A stretch of 20,403 nt of DNA from an uncultured Paraglaciecola sp. (GTDB lineage Bacteria; Pseudomonadota; Gammaproteobacteria; Enterobacterales; Alteromonadaceae). The translations under genes and the position numbers were made by a program. This document shows positions 17,891-20,403 of the stretch, piece after piece. Each line of letters starts with the position of its first letter. Within the stretch, counting starts at the first letter, position 1. The stretch spans positions 1 to 20,403 of the forward strand of contig CAJQKX010000706.1 of assembly GCA_905479025.1 (NCBI GenBank). The letters run 5' to 3'. Below the pieces are notes generated by a model. That model was not told where the DNA came from. It searched no databases and was given only the letters and a program-made list of their open reading frames with translations.

Positions 17891-17967
17891 GCATTAATTT
17901 GAATTATTATTCATAAATTGGTTCAAAGGTTGTCTAGCATTATAAATAGCGTTAAGTATGGCAGTTT

Positions 17968-17996
17968 TTGACAATGCTAAGTATATTTAGTATAAT
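17968..17996 (+). promoter_or_regulatory. Perfect-consensus sigma70 promoter of lpxC
   Basis: TTGACA (17968-17973), a 17-nt spacer and TATAAT (17991-17996) match the consensus at all twelve positions. The start of transcription should fall near 18003, giving a leader of about 29 nt before ATG 18032. This lets lpxC be transcribed apart from ftsZ. I saw no intrinsic terminator between ftsZ and this promoter, so read-through may also contribute. Confidence 0.88.
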
Positions 17997-18031
17997 GCGT
18001 GCCGCTTTTTATTCTATTAAGCAAAAAGATT

Positions 18032-18946
18032 ATGATTAAACAACGCACTATAAAACAATCTGTGCAAGAGACAGGTATCGGTCTGCATAAAGGTGACAAG
18101 GTCACTATGACTCTCCGGCCAGCGCCAGCGAATACGGGTATCGTATTTCGCCGCGTTGATCTTGAGCCTTATGCTGACATACCTGCTCGTGCTGATGCTG
18201 TAGGTGACACTATGCTATGTACATGCATTAGTAACGCTGACGGTGCGACGATTTCTACAGTTGAACATCTAGCTTCTGCTTTAGCAGGGTTAGGTATAGA
18301 CAACATTATTGTAGAAGTTGACAGTGACGAATTGCCTATCATGGATGGTAGTGCGAGCCCGTTTATTTTTTTATTGCAATCAGCAGGCATTGAAGAGATC
18401 AATGCACCAAAACAGTTTATAAAAATCAATAAAGTAATAAAGGTCGAAGACGGTGATAAATGGGCAGAGCTTCGCCCTTATGATGGCTTCAGGGTTGATT
18501 TTAGGATTGATTTTGAACACCCAGTGATTAGTCAAACTCGTCAACATATGGTACTAGACTTTAATTCCTCGTCTTATGTCGAAGAAGTAAGTCGTGCGCG
18601 TACATTTGGTTTTATGAAAGATCTTGAATTCATGAACACACACAATTTAGCATTGGGTGGAAGCATGGAGAATGCCGTGGCGTTAGATGAATATCGCATT
18701 CTTAATCCTGAAGGTTTGCGCTACCCTGATGAGTTTTTAAAACACAAAATACTCGATGCTATTGGTGATTTGTATCTAGGTGGTCACAGCATTATTGGTG
18801 AGTTAGTTGCTTATAAAACAGGTCATGGTTTGAATAATAAATTGCTTAACGCATTACTAAAAAGTAAAGAAAGTTGGGAATTTGTTGGTTATGACACACC
18901 TGAAGAGATGCCTATACGTTTCGCATCAGTATTATTAACAAACTAA
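18032..18946 (+). CDS. lpxC: UDP-3-O-acyl-N-acetylglucosamine deacetylase LpxC
   Basis: A 304-residue zinc amidase, the committed step of lipid A synthesis in the cytoplasm. The Zn ligands His79 (STVEHL), His238 and Asp242 ([11 protein letters not shown]) and the catalytic His265 ([11 protein letters not shown]) fall at exactly the E. coli numbers when ATG 18032 is used. The frame opens at GTG 17999. That codon lies between the -10 box and the predicted transcription start, so it cannot be the main start. Other conserved blocks are [37 protein letters not shown] and [10 protein letters not shown]. The ribosome site is weak (AAAAAGA). LpxC levels are controlled by FtsH proteolysis in E. coli; whether that holds here cannot be seen. 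Confidence 0.98.
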   Translation: MIKQRTIKQSVQETGIGLHKGDKVTMTLRPAPANTGIVFRRVDLEPYADIPARADAVGDTMLCTCISNADGATISTVEHLASALAGLGIDNIIVEVDSDELPIMDGSASPFIFLLQSAGIEEINAPKQFIKINKVIKVEDGDKWAELRPYDGFRVDFRIDFEHPVISQTRQHMVLDFNSSSYVEEVSRARTFGFMKDLEFMNTHNLALGGSMENAVALDEYRILNPEGLRYPDEFLKHKILDAIGDLYLGGHSIIGELVAYKTGHGLNNKLLNALLKSKESWEFVGYDTPEEMPIRFASVLLTN

Positions 18947-19049
18947 AACTTTGGTCGTTGTTCAGACTCGTTATTTAAATAGTTTTTTTCAATAGTTATC
19001 AATAATAATTGACCCAACTGTATGTTATTGTCGATTTAATTATATTGAT

Positions 19050-19071
19050 ATTTGAGTATGTACACTCAAAT
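19050..19071. repeat. 22-bp palindrome between lpxC and the M23 gene
   Basis: ATTTGAGT (19050-19057) and ACTCAAAT (19064-19071) are perfect 8-bp arms around a 6-nt centre ATGTAC. Only TTAA follows, so it makes at best a poor terminator for lpxC. The two-fold symmetry would also suit a dimeric regulator upstream of the M23 gene. The function is open. Confidence 0.5.
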
Positions 19072-19169
19072 TTAACTAGATATCGATGAAATGCCAACCT
19101 TTGATGGTGTTCCAATCGTATGAATATCCAGCAGCTTGTTGTGATTGGTATATTTCAAAATTCTGAAAG

Positions 19170-19198
19170 TTCATATTCTGGTGAATTAAGCTTAATAT
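19170..19198 (+). promoter_or_regulatory. Weak candidate promoter for the M23 gene
   Basis: TTCATA (19170-19175), a 17-nt spacer and TAATAT (19193-19198) match four of six positions each. The ATG follows 33 nt after the -10. This level of match is common in AT-rich DNA. Confidence 0.22.
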
Positions 19199-19231
19199 AT
19201 TGAGTCCATGTTGAAAAGGTAGTCAATAGTA

Positions 19232-20140
19232 ATGAAATTAACGTTACTCTTTAGAAGTAATAAAGCACGATTAATGTTGAATATAGGTAAGAAACAATTG
19301 TTGTTAGCACTATTCGCTATCAGTGTTTTTTTCCTTATTTCTAGTCGCTCTACCCTCTCTCCAGAAGAAAATATTGCTAGGATCCAGCACGCAAAAACAG
19401 GCTTCAAACAACAAGCTGAAGAAGTAAGCTCACTCATCAATTCTACTGAGCAAAGAATGACGGGTGTGATGCTAAAGCTAGCTGATATGCAGAGTCAAAT
19501 TCAACGCTTAGATGCATTGGGATCAAGGTTGGTAAAGCAAGCGAAGCTTAATCCTGACGAGTTTAGTTTTGAACAAACACCTAGCATGAGCGGTCGAATG
19601 GATATAGTACCTGTTGATATTCAGGTTCAAGATGCAATTTTGTCAAAGATGTCCGTAATGCTTGAAAAAATCCAAAATAAAGCACAAGAACTTATGGCAC
19701 TTGAATCTATCATGTTAAGCCACCATATAGAAAGAGAATCCAGATTAGAAGGTAAGCCTATTTCTTCCGGCTGGTTATCCTCTTATTATGGCATACGAAA
19801 AGACCCCTTCAGTGGCTTGCCAGCCATGCATAAAGGGCTCGATTTTGCTGGAAAAGAAGGTGAGCGAGTCCTTGCTACTGGTGCAGGCATAATTACGTGG
19901 TCTGGGTCTCGTTATGGATATGGCAATTTAGTTGAAATAGACCATGGCGATGGTTTAATTACATGGTACGGGCACAATAAGGAAGTTAATGTTAAAATTG
20001 GCGATGTGGTTACCAAAGGGCAAACTATTGCAGAAATGGGCAATACGGGCCGTTCTACTGGCGCCCATGTGCATTACGAGGTTATACGCAATGGTAAACA
20101 CCAGGATCCTTTACCTTATGTGTACCGCAAAAACTCCTAA
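19232..20140 (+). CDS. M23-family (LytM domain) metallopeptidase, membrane anchored
   Basis: A 302-residue protein. An N-terminal uncleaved anchor or signal segment lies at about residues 22-38 (LLLALFAISVFFLIS). A probable coiled coil follows at about 45-90 and again near 130-165. A C-terminal LytM/M23 domain spans about 180-300. The zinc and catalytic residues are present: H200-x3-D204 (HKGLDF) and H279-V-H281 (AHVHYEV). An active periplasmic glycyl/DD-endopeptidase is therefore plausible, unlike EnvC and NlpD, whose LytM domains are degenerate. The substrate is unknown. ATG 19232 has AAGG about 12 nt upstream; ATG 19274 is possible but would shorten the basic pre-anchor region. The gene lies between lpxC and secA, where E. 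coli has secM, and ends in a strong terminator. Confidence 0.9.
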   Translation: MKLTLLFRSNKARLMLNIGKKQLLLALFAISVFFLISSRSTLSPEENIARIQHAKTGFKQQAEEVSSLINSTEQRMTGVMLKLADMQSQIQRLDALGSRLVKQAKLNPDEFSFEQTPSMSGRMDIVPVDIQVQDAILSKMSVMLEKIQNKAQELMALESIMLSHHIERESRLEGKPISSGWLSSYYGIRKDPFSGLPAMHKGLDFAGKEGERVLATGAGIITWSGSRYGYGNLVEIDHGDGLITWYGHNKEVNVKIGDVVTKGQTIAEMGNTGRSTGAHVHYEVIRNGKHQDPLPYVYRKNS

Positions 20141-20171
20141 ATATTTTCAGAAGCTATAAAGATATTAACGT

Positions 20172-20205
20172 CAATCGGCTCTTTGGAGCCGATTGTTTTA
20201 TTTTA
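20172..20205 (+). terminator. Rho-independent terminator after the M23 gene
   Basis: A perfect 10-bp stem, CAATCGGCTC (20172-20181) and GAGCCGATTG (20186-20195), closes on a TTTG loop. TTTTATTTT follows. It lies 31 nt after the M23 stop. It should end transcription from the lpxC side and separate secA from the cluster. Confidence 0.93.
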
Positions 20206-20214
20206 GTACAGGGA

Positions 20215-20246
20215 TTGTGCACAAGTTGTTCGTAATTTGTGCGCAA
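20215..20246. repeat. Three 10-mers at 11-bp period upstream of secA
   Basis: TTGTGCACAA (20215-20224, a perfect palindrome), TTGTTCGTAA (20226-20235) and TTGTGCGCAA (20237-20246) follow one another with single-base spacers. The pattern is TTGT-x-C-x-x-AA. An 11-bp period puts the copies on the same helix face. They lie between the terminator and the secA start and overlap a candidate -35. Confidence 0.65.
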
Positions 20247-20253
20247 TTAAAAT
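20226..20253 (+). promoter_or_regulatory. Candidate secA promoter
   Basis: TTGTTC (20226-20231), a 16-nt spacer and TAAAAT (20248-20253) match the -10 at five of six positions but the -35 at only three. secA follows a strong terminator, so it needs a promoter in this 90-nt stretch. This is the best match I found. Confidence 0.4.
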
Positions 20254-20285
20254 TATTAATCATTTAGATTGGAAGCTGCAAATCG

Positions 20286-20403
20286 ATGTTTTCTAGTATT
20301 TTCACCAAAATCTTCGGAAGTCGTAACGACCGGACAGTAAAAAAGCTGAGCAAGTCTGTTGATCTCATTAATCAGCTAGAAACTGAATACGAAGCCTTGA
20401 CTG
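20286..20403 (+). CDS. secA: Preprotein translocase ATPase SecA, N-terminal start (runs off the right edge)
   Basis: The first 39 codons read [20 protein letters not shown] and continue into [18 protein letters not shown]. The [14 protein letters not shown] block is the recognisable SecA N-terminus ([14 protein letters not shown] in E. coli). SecA is the ATP-driven motor that pushes preproteins through SecYEG. The motor domains are outside the window. GGAAG lies about 11 nt before ATG 20286, a weak and somewhat distant ribosome site. No secM-like arrest-peptide gene precedes it; the upstream gene is an M23 peptidase cut off by a terminator, so control of secA probably differs from E. coli. 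Confidence 0.93.
   Translation, partial: MFSSIFTKIFGSRNDRTVKKLSKSVDLINQLETEYEALT

Larger units (their letters stand above)
18947..19231. other. Gap between lpxC and the M23 peptidase gene (285 nt)
   Basis: No supported gene lies here. It holds an AT-only palindrome TATTTAAATA (18972-18981) followed by a T-run (18983-18989), too weak in stem to call a terminator. It also holds the stronger inverted repeat at 19050-19071 and a weak candidate promoter near 19170-19198. Short open frames of 26 codons (+, from 19086) and about 32 codons (-) have no ribosome sites and are not called. Confidence 0.6.

Noticed and set aside
17898..17937. TTTGAA / TTCAAA inverted repeat after ftsZ as a terminator
   Set aside because: The 6-bp A/T-rich arms have a 28-nt spacer and no T-run follows.
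17999..18031. Upstream GTG start for lpxC adding 11 residues
   Set aside because: It lies immediately after the -10 box and before the predicted transcription start. The ATG at 18032 gives exact E. coli numbering of the active-site residues.
18972..18989. TATTTAAATA followed by seven T as an lpxC terminator
   Set aside because: The palindrome has no loop and is all A/T, so it cannot form a stable stem for intrinsic termination.
19086..19166. 26-codon + frame in the lpxC-M23 gap
   Set aside because: It has no ribosome-binding site and the length is expected by chance.
19080..19175. About 32-codon - strand frame in the lpxC-M23 gap, protein-like in composition
   Set aside because: No ribosome site and no recognised family. 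It does not resemble DciA/DUF721 or SecM, and open runs of this length are common by chance. Only conservation in relatives could revive it.
1..20403. Mobile elements, CRISPR arrays, tRNA or rRNA genes, toxin-antitoxin or defence genes
   Set aside because: None were seen. The window is almost fully accounted for by conserved housekeeping genes.

Overview
The window holds a nearly complete division and cell wall (dcw) cluster of a gammaproteobacterium. Gene order is mraZ-rsmH-ftsL-ftsI-murE-murF-mraY-murD-ftsW-murG-murC-ddlB-ftsQ-ftsA-ftsZ-lpxC, followed by an M23 metallopeptidase gene and the start of secA. All of these lie on the + strand. The only gene on the - strand is the 5' end of a glycerol kinase gene (glpK) at the left edge, divergent from mraZ. 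The protein sequences, the glpK neighbour, the moderately AT-rich DNA and the M23 gene between lpxC and secA point to a marine alteromonad (Alteromonadales, Glaciecola/Paraglaciecola-like). That placement is inference from overall similarity; no search was run.

Layout. Positions 1-314 carry partial glpK (-). Positions 315-803 are a non-coding divergent region with a TTGACA-type promoter and an array of TGG repeats at exact 10-bp spacing that matches the MraZ operator layout. Positions 804-15294 are a very compact block of 13 genes, mraZ to ftsQ. Most junctions are ATGA/GTGA-type overlaps or overlaps of a few bases, so translational coupling is likely. The only break is an 18-nt gap before murD, which starts with GTG. 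Positions 15295-17890 carry ftsA and ftsZ, each preceded by a leader of about 96 nt. The ftsA leader has a 9-bp tandem repeat and the ftsZ leader has a small hairpin. Positions 17968-18946 carry lpxC with its own perfect-consensus sigma70 promoter (TTGACA-N17-TATAAT). Positions 18947-19231 are a gap with a palindrome and no convincing gene. Positions 19232-20140 carry the M23 peptidase, followed by a strong intrinsic terminator. Positions 20195-20285 are the secA leader, with three 11-bp-spaced repeats overlapping a candidate promoter.

How the genes work together. MurC, MurD, MurE, MurF and Ddl build UDP-MurNAc-pentapeptide. MraY and MurG make lipid I and lipid II. FtsW polymerises glycan and FtsI cross-links it at the septum. 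FtsL and FtsQ scaffold the divisome, and FtsZ and FtsA form the Z-ring and its membrane tether. MraZ is the operon's own regulator and RsmH a 16S rRNA methyltransferase. LpxC commits precursor to lipid A, SecA drives Sec export, and the M23 protein is probably a periplasmic murein hydrolase or amidase activator.

The window is mostly canonical. I found no undescribed multi-gene system, mobile element, CRISPR array or RNA gene. The most interesting signals are regulatory: the MraZ repeat array, the three-repeat array before secA, the 9-bp repeat before ftsA, and the M23 gene sitting where E. coli has secM. A few protein-level deviations were also noted: DNVR instead of DNPR in MurE, an insertion in FtsI, and a C-terminal extension of FtsW.
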